Positions 44,722 to 54,286 of a DNA stretch of 64,000 nucleotides are shown here, piece after piece (positions within the stretch are counted from its first letter, which is position 1; every line of letters begins with the position of its first letter). The stretch is from positions 1-64,000 of the forward strand of contig JAFABB010000018.1 in NCBI GenBank assembly GCA_023426245.1, in the 5' to 3' direction. The notes below the pieces were generated by a model. The model had not been told where the DNA came from. It searched no databases and worked only from the letters and a program-made list of their open reading frames with translations. Source of the DNA: Bacillota bacterium. GTDB taxonomy: Bacteria > Bacillota > UBA4882 > UBA8346. A program made the position numbers and the translations under genes.

Positions 44722-45052
44722 AGGGAGGATTAAATATTTTATTGGCTTATTTGACAGACTGAAATTCATTCCTGGCACATATTTATATGATGCTATATGG
44801 TATATATTGTATGTAACACAATTTTGGAGAGAAATTATTAGTTGCTACATAAGGAAATAAGCCCTTGAGGGCGGAGTATTGATTGATCCAAACCAATATT
44901 TCTCGGTCCCGGAATTTGGGTGCAAAATATACGGCGGCTTATACAATGCCGTATGAGTATCTGCGAAAGTGCATTAAACAATCTTAAGTAATAGTTTCAA
45001 GACTATCCCCAAGGTGATACGCCCTTCAATTCCCGGAGCGGGCTATTTTTTT
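44722..45052. other. Intergenic region, nothing recognised except a weak terminator
   Basis: CCCG-GAG-CGGG followed by CTATTTTTTTTT (45032-45054) could terminate plus-strand transcripts. The remaining sequence has no gene or known RNA that I can support. Confidence 0.4.
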
Positions 45053-45329
45053 TTACTTCTTTTCCACCGCATCTTTTAAGCCTTCCCGGCTTTAAATACC
45101 GGAACTTTACGGGCAGCGATATTGATTTCCTTACCGGTTTGGGGATTGCGACCCTTCCGTGCGGCCCGTTTTCTCACTTCGAAGGTGCCGAAATCAACCA
45201 AGGTAACTTTGTCGCCTTTGGCCAGAGCTCCGCTGATGGCGTGGATGGCGGCGCCAATTGCTTGGTCAGAATTTTTTTTGGTGAGTTGGTTTCTTTCGCT
45301 ACTTTGTCGATGAGATCGGTTTTGGTCAA
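45053..45329 (-). pseudogene. HU-family DNA-binding protein, two frameshifts
   Basis: On the minus strand a TTG start behind AAGAAGG opens TKTDLIDKVAKETN. A single missing base then shifts the frame to LTKKNSDQAIGAAIHAISGALAKGDKVTLVDFGTFEVRKRAARKGRNPQTGKEI, cut here. After VPVFKAGKA a second missing base brings a premature stop; restored, it would end LKDAVEKK at the TAA 45053-45055. All HU hallmarks (GFGTFEVR-like and RNPQTG) are present. The gene is otherwise uneroded, so inactivation is recent, or the two gaps are sequencing errors. Confidence 0.85.
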
Positions 45330-45728
45330 AATAAATGCCTTCTTTTTTGTTGGAATAATGAGCCAATCCTTATAGCTTTGATCTTCACTCTTCCCATGTA
45401 ATTATTCGGCAGATATTTCGGGAGTCTTTACAGATAGTTTCCAGTGGCGCTTATTGTGGAACGCATGATGCCTTATGTGGGTCACTGAATTTTCAGCGTT
45501 GTCCGCTGTCCCGAGGAAATACACCGGTTTGTAGAAATTAATCGTTGCGGGCCTATTTCCCCTTTTTCTTTCATTATACGGGGTTTATCTGTCAAGGGAG
45601 AATACTTATCCTCCCGGTTCGGTAAATTCGAGGAAGAAGCCGGTCCGGTAAGTCTATTCGATGAGGATAAATCCCTTGACAGATCTGGATAACCCCGTTC
45701 CCCCCATAAGAAAAAGGGGTGTTCGAAG

Positions 45729-46299
45729 ATGTCTAGAACCAATCAAACCGAAATCATTGAGAAGGCTTGGCGGAGTTTGCTGAGAATGTTTGAATCCGGG
45801 GAAATGCCGGAGGCGGTGACCCGGACGTTCATTGAAGCCGGTAAATCTGAAAAACCTTCCAACAAATGGAGTTTGGGCAATAAGCTGTTGATGCTTGCGG
45901 CGGGGGCTTGCGATGCCAGGGGATATGACCAATGGCAAAAGGTTGGACGCAACGTGCGGAAGGGTGCCAAGGCCTTTTATATTTTTGGGCCTTCAACCCG
46001 GAAGCTTGAAAGGGAAAATAAAGCAACCGGTGAGAAAGAGGATAAAGTTATCCTTGAAAGCGGGACAAGATGACGAACAGGAGATTATTACCGAGTTTGT
46101 AGCTTGCGTACTCTGCAATTTGTATGGAATTGAAGGTTTTGAATCTTACGCTTACCGGTATATTTTCGGCTATGCCGAAACGGAAAACCTGCCGATGGTG
46201 GTGCAAAAGATTATGAAGGTACTGGCGGAGGTGGAGAAATGCTTAAAGCTGATTTTGGAGAATGCCAATGTGGAATCATTGAAAAGGATTATCGCTTAA
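45729..46299 (+). pseudogene. ArdC-like antirestriction protein, internally deleted
   Basis: The N-terminal ssDNA-binding domain is intact (SNKWSLGNKLLMLAAGACDARGYDQWQKVGRNVRKGAKAFYIFGP, split here as read). At about 46070 the frame stops, and in another frame the C-terminal part EQEIITEFVACVLCNLYGIEGFESYAYRYI continues to a stop at 46297-46299. The middle, which should hold the zinc-metalloprotease HExxH, is gone; a full ArdC has about 300 residues. ArdC proteins protect incoming plasmids and integrative elements, so this is a mobile-element relic. An open segment of about 35 codons just upstream (ending 45692, GEYLSSRFGKFEEEAGPVS) is another unassigned relic. Confidence 0.75.
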
Positions 46300-46551
46300 A
46301 CGGGGGACGAATGCTCCTTGTTTTTTGAAACATCTTACTAAGAGAACGATATTGGAGTTTGATTAATGCACTGGCGACTATTCTAAGCTCCTAAATAATT
46401 CCAGTTTCTTTGGGAATAAAGAAGTCGTAAAAAAATGGAGCCGTCAGTGTATTGGATTCAGGTATTATGTAATAATACAAGGATTTCAGAATGTTTCTGT
46501 TTGATACCACTTTGGGTAATATAAATGACTTTTATTTGGGAGGATTAACTG

Positions 46552-46680
46552 ATGGAATCTAATAATACCATTATTTATGATGTAGATAAAAGTGCCGACC
46601 GCATGGGTGAGATTCTTAATGCAAGTAATGACAATTATTCTGAAAAAGATTCTGTGCTTTTGCGTAAAACACATATGTAA
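46552..46680 (+). pseudogene. Short ORF with strong ribosome binding site, probably a truncated gene start
   Basis: GGGAGGATTAACTG precedes an ATG that opens 42 codons (MESNNTIIYDVDKSADRMGE and on to LRKTHM). The strong translation signal and the abrupt end against the antisense dNTPase-like fragment suggest the 5' piece of a gene cut by rearrangement. I recognise no family. Confidence 0.35.
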
Positions 46681-46709
46681 CCTCTGTTTTTGTTGATATA
46701 ATCGGCTCT

Positions 46710-47066
46710 TCAGACATGACAGAGCATATCACTAATTCTGACAACACAACCTTCCAGTGTTGCCGGATGTAATTTACCCATATATACTTTATCGCTATAA
46801 CATTTTTCCAGCATCTCATTATATTCTGTAAAAGTTTTAAGGCCACTTGGATGATATTCCTTAAAAGCTTTTTCTCCGTTGTGGCATAAAATACCATCGA
46901 GTGTTTGTAAAGTTAAATTTGTTTTTAAAATTGTCTTAAATACTCTTACACTGTGGACATTGTGATTGAATAATCTTCCAGTATTTTGAGAGTATAAGTT
47001 ACATAAATAATATTCTCCTTTGTGACCAAAAGGAGTATGACCCATATCATGTCCTAAAGCACTAAT
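46710..47066 (-). pseudogene. HD-domain dNTP triphosphohydrolase-like fragment
   Basis: The minus strand reads ISALGHDMGHTPFGHKGEYYL, then GILCHNGEKAFKEYHPSG and GCVVRISDMLCHV. These are the HD metal-site and following segments of the dGTPase-like family. The first HD histidine region upstream and all sequence after RISD are absent, and a stop (47067-47069) lies directly before the frame. The intact protein would have over 330 residues. It is a central fragment only. Confidence 0.7.
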
Positions 47067-47196
47067 TTATATTTCCTTTTTACGGACGTAGATAAGGTTA
47101 GGTGCGGCCCGACTTTTTCATATTAAGATGTCAATTTTGATACAAGATCATAAAAATACCGGCACTGGAAAATTTCTACCAGGGTAAAATAAAATT

Positions 47197-47354
47197 GGGT
47201 ATCTTTTGGGAATCCCTAATCTAGATTTCTTTCGATTTAATCCGATTAGAAAATATTAATATATCGATTTTAACAGGCTTTTTTCCCTGATACCAACTAC
47301 AAAATACTTGAAAATATCCTCCGCCACCAGGTTCGATTCCTGTCGGGCGCACCA
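47197..47354. repeat. Island junction B: element arm plus tRNA-Arg 3' end
   Basis: The last 25 bp (47330-47354, GGTTCGATTCC...GGCGCACCA) repeat the 3' end of tRNA-Arg with two changes. The preceding 133 bp are an arm shared with 55388 and, less closely, 59275. It includes GGGAATCCCTAATCTAGATTT and repeated CGATTTAA/CGATTAGA motifs. A TGAC...GTCA hairpin follows. It marks the right end of island 1. Confidence 0.85.
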
Positions 47355-47448
47355 TAAAGTGTTGAGTTGACAGGTTTTTTAACCCGTCATTGTTTGTTTT
47401 AGCTATTAATTTCGCAAAGTATTGTTACTGTTTAATTTGAAGAATAAA

Positions 47449-47517
47449 ATGGGTATCTTTTGGGAATCTCCAATTTATATTTTTTTCGATTTAATTCAAT
47501 TGATTTTAGGAGGGCTT
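47449..47517. repeat. Partial copy of the island arm, without the tRNA end
   Basis: GGGTATCTTTTGGGAATCTCC and the following TTTTTTTCGATTTAATTCAATTG match the arm at 47197 for about 70 bp and then diverge. It is a truncated junction, suggesting that a further island once ended here. Confidence 0.65.
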
Positions 47518-47656
47518 TTTCCACCTCCTCTGTAGTACGAAGGTTCTTTTAATTGTCCGTAGCATGATGGTTATCGCCTCTTCGGTCGGGGAGGGGTCTT
47601 CCCTCTAATGCCCAAATCTCCATAAAGCAAATTCCCAAAAAAACATTTAAAAATTT

Positions 47657-47688
47657 TTATGATAATTTCTTGCAAGAAATTATCATAA
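47657..47688. repeat. Perfect 32-bp palindrome
   Basis: TTATGATAATTTCTTG is followed directly by its exact reverse complement with no spacer. It lies upstream of the giant exported-protein gene, just before a terminator. Confidence 0.75.
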
Positions 47689-47689
47689 C

Positions 47690-47709
47690 CCTTGCCCGTC
47701 AAGGTTTTT
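47690..47709 (+). terminator. Short terminator upstream of the giant gene
   Basis: CCTTG-CCCGT-CAAGG followed by TTTTT. It should insulate the downstream promoter from readthrough. Confidence 0.6.
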
Positions 47710-47731
47710 CTTGATTTTTGCAAAAAAATCC

Positions 47732-47764
47732 GTTAAGTGGTGGTTAAGTGACAACTGCTAAAAT
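47732..47764 (+). promoter_or_regulatory. Promoter with two GTTAAGTG direct repeats
   Basis: GTTAAGTG occurs at 47732 and 47743 (11-bp period), then 8 bp to TAAAAT (47759-47764). The same layout (repeat, repeat, 8 bp, TATAAT) recurs at 55151-55183. An 11-bp direct repeat in place of a -35 box is typical of activation by an OmpR/PhoB-type regulator. Confidence 0.65.
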
Positions 47765-47842
47765 AAAAAATGGAGAATAATGTTTGGCAATCAACTGGGA
47801 ACGAGGGAAACCTCAGCCCGATAAAAACGAGGTGGTATAGTT

Positions 47843-50800
47843 ATGAATCAATCTTGCAACAAATTGCGGAATTTATTGATTATTGTTATTGTTTTGACGG
47901 CAATGATCCTAGGTATTCCCAGCCGGGCTTCGGCGTATATAATAAAGAAGATCGAAGAAAACACTAAACATATCAACTACATCGACGTAGCAGTGGATAG
48001 CGACGGGAATCTTTATACTTTTGACGCTAATAAACACACCGTGAAAATGGATCCGGACGGCAATATTCTTTACGATTTTGGAGGTCTCTATGATCCAAGA
48101 CTGTTAACGGTGGATCCCAGCGGGAATGTTATCATCATTACTACAAATGAAAATAATAACGATTTTGGTGATGTCGTAAAATTCTCTAAAACTGCCACCG
48201 GGTATAGTTTTGCCTGGCAAAAAACGATGTGCGTCGATGTTTATCCGGGTTTAAAAGAACTAACGACGGACAGTAACGGGAATTTTTACCTAGTATTTGA
48301 TAAATGCGTGAGGAAATATGACCCTAGCTTTAACTATATTACGTATATTTCTTCTACTTATTCTAACGGTTATATCAACGGCGTAGCGGTAGTTGATAAC
48401 GTAATCTACTATACGGATGGATATAATCGAAAAATCATGAAAATAGATGCCCACGGCACCCACACAATCGTGAAAGTCCTACCTTTCGAGGGGGACTTGA
48501 CCACACTGGACGGCAGTGGGAACATTTATGTTACCCAAACCAGGGAAAGCGATTGCTATATATATAAAATCGATGCCGGCGGCAATCTTTCCTTTTATGC
48601 AGGAGTTATGGAAAAATATGATATGGGGATAACGGGGTTAGCGGCGGACCGCAACGGAAATGTCTATGCCGGGTATCAAATTAATTATGACAATTCGGCA
48701 GTCGTTCGGGTAATCCCCTCGCCGGAGGTAAGCGGCATCAGTATAGGCAGCGGTCCGGCAAGCGGGGGAACCGCGGTAACGATTACCGGAACTGGCTTTA
48801 GCGGCGCCGCGGAAGTAAGGTTCGGTACGAATGCGGCCCCTAGTTTCTCGGTTGTTAATGACACCACAATCACAGTGACGTCGCCGCCGGGAAGCGGCGC
48901 GGTGTCGATAACGGTGAAAACACCTGCCAGAGGGACCAGTAATCCGAGTTCCGCCCAGTTTTACTATATTCCGGTGGTGAGCGGTATCAGCCCGACCAGC
49001 GGTCCGGCAACGGGAGGAACATCGGTTGATATTACCGGTACCGGATTTACCAGTGTTACCGGAGTGAAGTTCGGCGGAAATACCGCCAGTTACATATTTG
49101 TAAGTGACACTAAAGTCACGGCGACCGCTCCGGCGGGAAGCGGTGTGGCGGATATTACCATAACCACGGCCGGCGGCACCAGCCAGACCGGCCCCGGTGA
49201 TCGGTTTAACTATATTCCAGTGGTGAGTGGCATCAGCCCGGCCAGTGGCCCGATAGTGGGAGGGGCTACGACCATAATTACCGGTAAAGGCTTAACCGGC
49301 ACCACGGCGGTAAAGTTTGGTTCTGCCTCGGCCACTATCTTATCGGTCACTGACACGTCGCTCACTGTGACAGTCCCGCCGGGAAGCGGCGTGGTGGACG
49401 TGACTGTAACTACGCCGGGCGGTACCAGTGTTACCAGTACAGCCGGCCGGTTCAGCTATCTCCCAGTGGTAAACAGCATCAGCCCGAACTATGGTCCGCT
49501 GGATGGAGGGACCCAGGTAACAATATCCGGTTCGGGATTCACTGGAGCTTCGGCAGTCAACTTCGGCGCTAAACCGGCCGTTAGTTTTACCATCGTTAGC
49601 GATACCCAGATCACGGCGACCGCTCCGGCAGGCAGCGGCTGGGTGGATGTGACTGTTACCACGGCGGGTTGCGCCAGCGCCACCGGCGCCGGCGATCGTT
49701 TTTACTATCCCCCGGCTGTCAGCAGTCTCAGTCTTCACGAAGGACCGGCTCAGGGAGGGACTTCCATCACCATCACCGGTACCGGATTTATCAACGTTAC
49801 CGGAGTGTCGTTCGGCAATATCACAGCAAAAAACTATTCTGTAAACAGCGATACTAAAATCACCGCAACCGCTCCGAAGTGGGGCGGTGTGGTCCATGTA
49901 TATGTAACTACGGTGGGCGGCACCAGCCCCGCCACAGACAATGACCTATATACTTTCATCCCTGCAGTAAGCAGTGTATCTCAATACGAAGGCGGCCAAG
50001 GTACCGGCCCGGCTACCGGCGGGACAAAAGTGGCAATAAATGGATATGGTATTGGAGTCATTCGTGATGACGCCTCGGGTCAAAAAATCACGGTCGCAGC
50101 TACGGCCGTATATTTTGGCGCCATCCCTGCCACGAACGTCGCTGTGGATACGCTATATGCCGGCTTTATTAATGTTAATGCTCCGCCCGGGTGCGGTGTA
50201 GTGGATGTGACAGTGGTTACGGCCTATGGTACTACCGCAGTGAATACCAATGCCAAATATAAATATATTCCCATAGTGAACAGCATCTCTGCAACCAACG
50301 GCCCGGCAATGGGAGGGACCGAAATCACAATTAACGGGGCCGGATTTACCAGCGATACTACGGTCAGGTTCGGCGCCACCGCGGCTGCCAATGTAACATA
50401 CATCAGCGACAAGCAGATTAAAGCCATCTCTCCCCCGGGCAACGGCAAGGTGGATATTACCGTAACCACGCCGGGCGGGACCAGCGCTACCGGCACCTAT
50501 GATCAATTTAGCTATATTCCGGTAATCAGCAGTATCAGCCCTGCAAGCGGCCCGACCACCGGAGGAACAACCGTGATCATCTCCGGCGCGGGATTTACCG
50601 GTGCAACGGCAGTGAAGTTTGGCACTACTTCAGCCACTAGCTATACAATCAACAGTAATACCCAGATCACGGCGACCACACCGGCAGGGTTCGGTAAGGT
50701 GGATGTGACAGTAACCACGGCGATCGGTACTAGCGCTACCAACACTAATGACCAATTTGGCTTTATTCCGGTAGTGAGCAGTATCAGCCCGGCCATTAGT

Positions 50801-53800
50801 CAGGAAACCGGAGGCGTATCGGTCATTATTATCGGTACCGGATTCACTGGAGCCACTGAGGTGCGGTTCGGAACCAAAGCGGCTACTAACTTCACAGTTA
50901 ATGGCGACAACTCGATCACCGCCACCGCTCCGCCGGGAAGCGGCACGGTGCATATCACCGTAATCACGCCGGGTGGAACCAGCGTTACGGGTTCGAGCGA
51001 CCAATTCACCTATGACAGTCAAGCACCAGCAGTAACCATTGATTCGACTGTTTACAGCATTACGAATATCTCACCGATCCCTGTGCAGATCACCTTCAGT
51101 GAAGCGGTAACCGGGTTTGATATCGGTGATATTACAGTCAGCAATGGAACGAAAAGTAATTTCAGCGGCAGTGGGACCACTTATACGCTGGATGTCATTC
51201 CGTCAGCCCAGGGAACGGTCACCGTCAGCGTAGCCGCCGGAGTGGCCCAGGACGCGGCTGGAAATGGAAATAACGCCGGCACGGTGTTGAGTCTGACCTA
51301 TGATAACCAGGGGCCCGCTATCACAACAGGAAATCTTGGTTTAAGCAACGGATATTTAGACATTACCTTTAATGAAGGGATATATACCACCAACGGAACA
51401 ACGGCTTTATCCAAAAACGATCTGGCGTTGATATTCACCGCTAACAGCGGTACGGCGACCGGCGCAACAATTTCCAACGTAACTAAAACCGACGGCACGT
51501 CCCTGAGAGGTGGGGAGTCTATCATAAGGGTTGTTTTAAACATTTCAGGGACTCCCAGCGGAGTGGAGACCATCGAAATAAAGCCTGCCCCTGGTGTTAC
51601 AATTTACGATATGGCCGGAAACGGCACGACATCCCTGACAACCGGGGCCATTCATTTAAATGACAAACTGGCGCCTATTTTAAATGGCGTGGCCTGGACC
51701 GATAATACCCATCTCACCGTTACCCTGAGTGAAAACTGCCCCAATCTGACCAAGAGCAATAATGGTGGCTTTACGGTATTTGAGACCGGAACTCCCGGCA
51801 TTGTTTATCCGGTAGCGGCAATCACCCGGATTGATGACAGTAATGTATCATTAACCGTGCTAAATATGGGAATATCGGCTAAAGAGGGTGTAAGCGTCAA
51901 ATATACGTCGGGAGGCAATGGTACGATCCAGGATACCGCCGGAAACGCCATGGTAACCAATAATACCGGTGTAACGGTTGCCGCCTGGGATACCATCGGC
52001 CCGGCTATATCTTTGGGGACTTTGGCAGATAGCAATCAATATATCGATGTCACTTTCAGCGAAGGCGTGTATAACTCCAGTAATGGCAGCGGAGCGGTAC
52101 TCGCCAGCCAACTACAGATTTGGGATCAAAATGGTGGAATCGCCACCATTGCCGCGATTAGTTCCCTTAAAAAGCCGAACAGCGAAATTGAAAGCTCGGC
52201 TGCGTTCTTGACGGGAGGAGAGCAAACGATCCGGGTCTTTCTAAAGATTAACAGCAATCCCGGCGGGTCGGACAAGATTGAAATCAAGACTGCAAACGGA
52301 GCGCAGGTTTACGATCTGGCGGGCAATCCTGCTTCCGCCTCCACAACCACCGGCCTTATATCGTTGCATCCAGTCATTTTAACCCTGACAGCCGATCAAG
52401 TGTTAACCGAAACCACTCTGGCAACTACCAATATCCGGGCCTCTTTAACCGGGACCTCCTTGACGGACCGTAATTTGACCGGAAAAGTTTCATTGCTTGG
52501 CACAACAGGTTTGATTATAAGCAGTGTAACCTACGTCGATCCCACCCATTGCACCCTGAGGTTAACCGGCGCTTTGAACGGGGACGTCAATTTGGGAATT
52601 AAGATCGATGGGACGGCAATCGCCAGCGGTTACGAATTAGCCTCGGATACTATCAAGATCACCGACGATCTGCCGCAGGGAAAAACGACAATAATCATTG
52701 GAACAGGCAACGGCGACGGAAGTGCCGGGACCAGCGACAATCACTGGTATACGGCGGAGAGCTACCAAAATTCCTACCGCACGGTCTGGAACGGCGGCAC
52801 GTTGCATCTGGGCAAGGGCATCGGCGGCAGCCCGGCGGGTCTGTGGTTATACGACCCCGGGCTCATTTCAGGGATTCCAAACAACGCCCAAGTCGACCGG
52901 AGCGAACTGATCCTGAAAATTAAAAGCATCAGCGGCGACAAAGTCAGGCCCAGGAAGATCAAGATCTATCAAGTTACCGACAATAGTAAGGGGATGCCTT
53001 GTTTCCGATATGATTCCAGCGAAGGCATCCGTACCGGGCTTGACTTTTATTACCGGGACCACCGGTTGGGCCGGAATATTCCCTGGAGTGACAGCGGGAA
53101 AGGGGATATCACCACCATATGTAATGACTCTTCTAATTTGCTGGACAGCTTTGAATTCGTCCCCCAAGCCTTCGCGGAAGGCGCATACGACAGCATCCGT
53201 TTGGATGTCAGTGAAGCCGTGAAAGCCTGGTTGAAAAACAATAACCCCAATCAAGGTTTATATATCACCGTCGACGGCGCCAGCTGGGAAGCAGGGGAAC
53301 AGGTGGAGTTTTACGGATCAACTTCAGCCAACGCGGCGGATCGGCCGCAACTGAAGCTGACCTATCTTGATTCAACGACTGCCGGTGGAACGGCTCCCGG
53401 CAGAATATCTGCGGTTACAATTACCCAATTGTTGAACCAACGAGTGGATTTATCTTGGACAGGCGCCTCCGGCGCTGCGGGATATCGGGTAGTCCGGAAG
53501 TACGGAGTAACACCGGCCAACCCCGGTGACGGGACACTGGTTTATGATGAGCCGGTATCCAAGGGTACCAGCGTAAGTGATACTTCGGGCCTGGCGAACG
53601 GGAAAATCTATTATTACGCTGTGTTTGTCTATAACGCCAATAGTTCCATCACTCACTACTATTACGGTGGTAAAGCATATGCGCAAGCCATACCGGGCAA
53701 TTACAACGGTATCCCGAATGCTCCAGGGGATTTGACAGTAACAGTTTCCGGCAGGAATGTCAGCTTGAGTTGGACCGATAAATCCGACAATGAAAAAGGA

Positions 53801-54274
53801 TTTAAAATTACGCGAATTGCAACTGCCACCAAAGTATTCACTGTAAAAGAAAATCAAACTAACTATGTTGATCGGGAATTAACAGCAGGTAATTATACTT
53901 ATCAGGTTTTGGCTTACAACGATGCCGGTGAATCGAGTTATATCCTTAAAAATATCTCCGTCACGGATCTCCCGGCTGCTCCTAAAGACTTAAAATGGAA
54001 CGTCATCTCCTCCAGCGAAGTTCAATTGAGCTGGACCAATGACACCACCGTGACTTACCGGGTGGAGATCGTCGATGACCAAGGCAATGTCCGCAAGGAA
54101 TACCCGACTGCCGCTAATTTAAGTGGTGGCACCTATCTCTATCCGGTCATGCGACTAACCGCCAATGTCGGTTACCGGTTCCGGATAGTGGCAATTAATG
54201 CCGCGGGTGGCGAAAACGCGTCAGAAACCGACGTGGTGAAGACATCGCCCGACCCGAAACCGATCTTTTTCTAG
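47843..54274 (+). CDS. Giant exported multidomain protein: propeller, nine IPT/TIG repeats, Ig-like, DNRLRE and FnIII domains
   Basis: This 2143-residue protein has a signal peptide (NLLIIVIVLTAMILGIPSRASA). Residues about 40-290 are an NHL-like propeller (IDVAVDSDGNLYTFD, GLAADRNGNVYAG). Residues about 295-1057 are nine tandem IPT/TIG domains of about 85 residues, each with a SISPASGPxxGGTxVTITGTGF opening. Then come Ig-like and SwmB-like blocks with TFSEAVTGFDIGDITV and DITFNEGIYTTNG (about 1058-1600), a DNRLRE-type domain with SELILKIKSISGD and VSEAVKAWL (about 1612-1842), and three FnIII domains to the end. There is no LPxTG or membrane anchor, so it is secreted or held by its lipoprotein neighbour. 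ATG follows GGTGGTATAGTT. Likely a surface adhesin or matrix protein; ligand unknown. Confidence 0.88.
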   Translation: MNQSCNKLRNLLIIVIVLTAMILGIPSRASAYIIKKIEENTKHINYIDVAVDSDGNLYTFDANKHTVKMDPDGNILYDFGGLYDPRLLTVDPSGNVIIITTNENNNDFGDVVKFSKTATGYSFAWQKTMCVDVYPGLKELTTDSNGNFYLVFDKCVRKYDPSFNYITYISSTYSNGYINGVAVVDNVIYYTDGYNRKIMKIDAHGTHTIVKVLPFEGDLTTLDGSGNIYVTQTRESDCYIYKIDAGGNLSFYAGVMEKYDMGITGLAADRNGNVYAGYQINYDNSAVVRVIPSPEVSGISIGSGPASGGTAVTITGTGFSGAAEVRFGTNAAPSFSVVNDTTITVTSPPGSGAVSITVKTPARGTSNPSSAQFYYIPVVSGISPTSGPATGGTSVDITGTGFTSVTGVKFGGNTASYIFVSDTKVTATAPAGSGVADITITTAGGTSQTGPGDRFNYIPVVSGISPASGPIVGGATTIITGKGLTGTTAVKFGSASATILSVTDTSLTVTVPPGSGVVDVTVTTPGGTSVTSTAGRFSYLPVVNSISPNYGPLDGGTQVTISGSGFTGASAVNFGAKPAVSFTIVSDTQITATAPAGSGWVDVTVTTAGCASATGAGDRFYYPPAVSSLSLHEGPAQGGTSITITGTGFINVTGVSFGNITAKNYSVNSDTKITATAPKWGGVVHVYVTTVGGTSPATDNDLYTFIPAVSSVSQYEGGQGTGPATGGTKVAINGYGIGVIRDDASGQKITVAATAVYFGAIPATNVAVDTLYAGFINVNAPPGCGVVDVTVVTAYGTTAVNTNAKYKYIPIVNSISATNGPAMGGTEITINGAGFTSDTTVRFGATAAANVTYISDKQIKAISPPGNGKVDITVTTPGGTSATGTYDQFSYIPVISSISPASGPTTGGTTVIISGAGFTGATAVKFGTTSATSYTINSNTQITATTPAGFGKVDVTVTTAIGTSATNTNDQFGFIPVVSSISPAISQETGGVSVIIIGTGFTGATEVRFGTKAATNFTVNGDNSITATAPPGSGTVHITVITPGGTSVTGSSDQFTYDSQAPAVTIDSTVYSITNISPIPVQITFSEAVTGFDIGDITVSNGTKSNFSGSGTTYTLDVIPSAQGTVTVSVAAGVAQDAAGNGNNAGTVLSLTYDNQGPAITTGNLGLSNGYLDITFNEGIYTTNGTTALSKNDLALIFTANSGTATGATISNVTKTDGTSLRGGESIIRVVLNISGTPSGVETIEIKPAPGVTIYDMAGNGTTSLTTGAIHLNDKLAPILNGVAWTDNTHLTVTLSENCPNLTKSNNGGFTVFETGTPGIVYPVAAITRIDDSNVSLTVLNMGISAKEGVSVKYTSGGNGTIQDTAGNAMVTNNTGVTVAAWDTIGPAISLGTLADSNQYIDVTFSEGVYNSSNGSGAVLASQLQIWDQNGGIATIAAISSLKKPNSEIESSAAFLTGGEQTIRVFLKINSNPGGSDKIEIKTANGAQVYDLAGNPASASTTTGLISLHPVILTLTADQVLTETTLATTNIRASLTGTSLTDRNLTGKVSLLGTTGLIISSVTYVDPTHCTLRLTGALNGDVNLGIKIDGTAIASGYELASDTIKITDDLPQGKTTIIIGTGNGDGSAGTSDNHWYTAESYQNSYRTVWNGGTLHLGKGIGGSPAGLWLYDPGLISGIPNNAQVDRSELILKIKSISGDKVRPRKIKIYQVTDNSKGMPCFRYDSSEGIRTGLDFYYRDHRLGRNIPWSDSGKGDITTICNDSSNLLDSFEFVPQAFAEGAYDSIRLDVSEAVKAWLKNNNPNQGLYITVDGASWEAGEQVEFYGSTSANAADRPQLKLTYLDSTTAGGTAPGRISAVTITQLLNQRVDLSWTGASGAAGYRVVRKYGVTPANPGDGTLVYDEPVSKGTSVSDTSGLANGKIYYYAVFVYNANSSITHYYYGGKAYAQAIPGNYNGIPNAPGDLTVTVSGRNVSLSWTDKSDNEKGFKITRIATATKVFTVKENQTNYVDRELTAGNYTYQVLAYNDAGESSYILKNISVTDLPAAPKDLKWNVISSSEVQLSWTNDTTVTYRVEIVDDQGNVRKEYPTAANLSGGTYLYPVMRLTANVGYRFRIVAINAAGGENASETDVVKTSPDPKPIFF

Positions 54275-54286
54275 GAGGCAAGCATT

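Noticed and set aside
45482..45938. Minus-strand frames opposite the ArdC remnant
   Set aside because: The plus strand carries the clear ArdC N-terminal domain; the antisense frames have no features.
47330..47354. A second tRNA-Arg gene
   Set aside because: Only the T-loop side and acceptor 3' strand are present; there is no D-arm, anticodon stem or 5' acceptor, so it is a junction repeat. The same holds at 55521 and 59390.
49340..49897. 185-codon minus-strand frame inside the giant gene
   Set aside because: It arises from the repeated IPT codons read backwards; similar shadows recur at each repeat.
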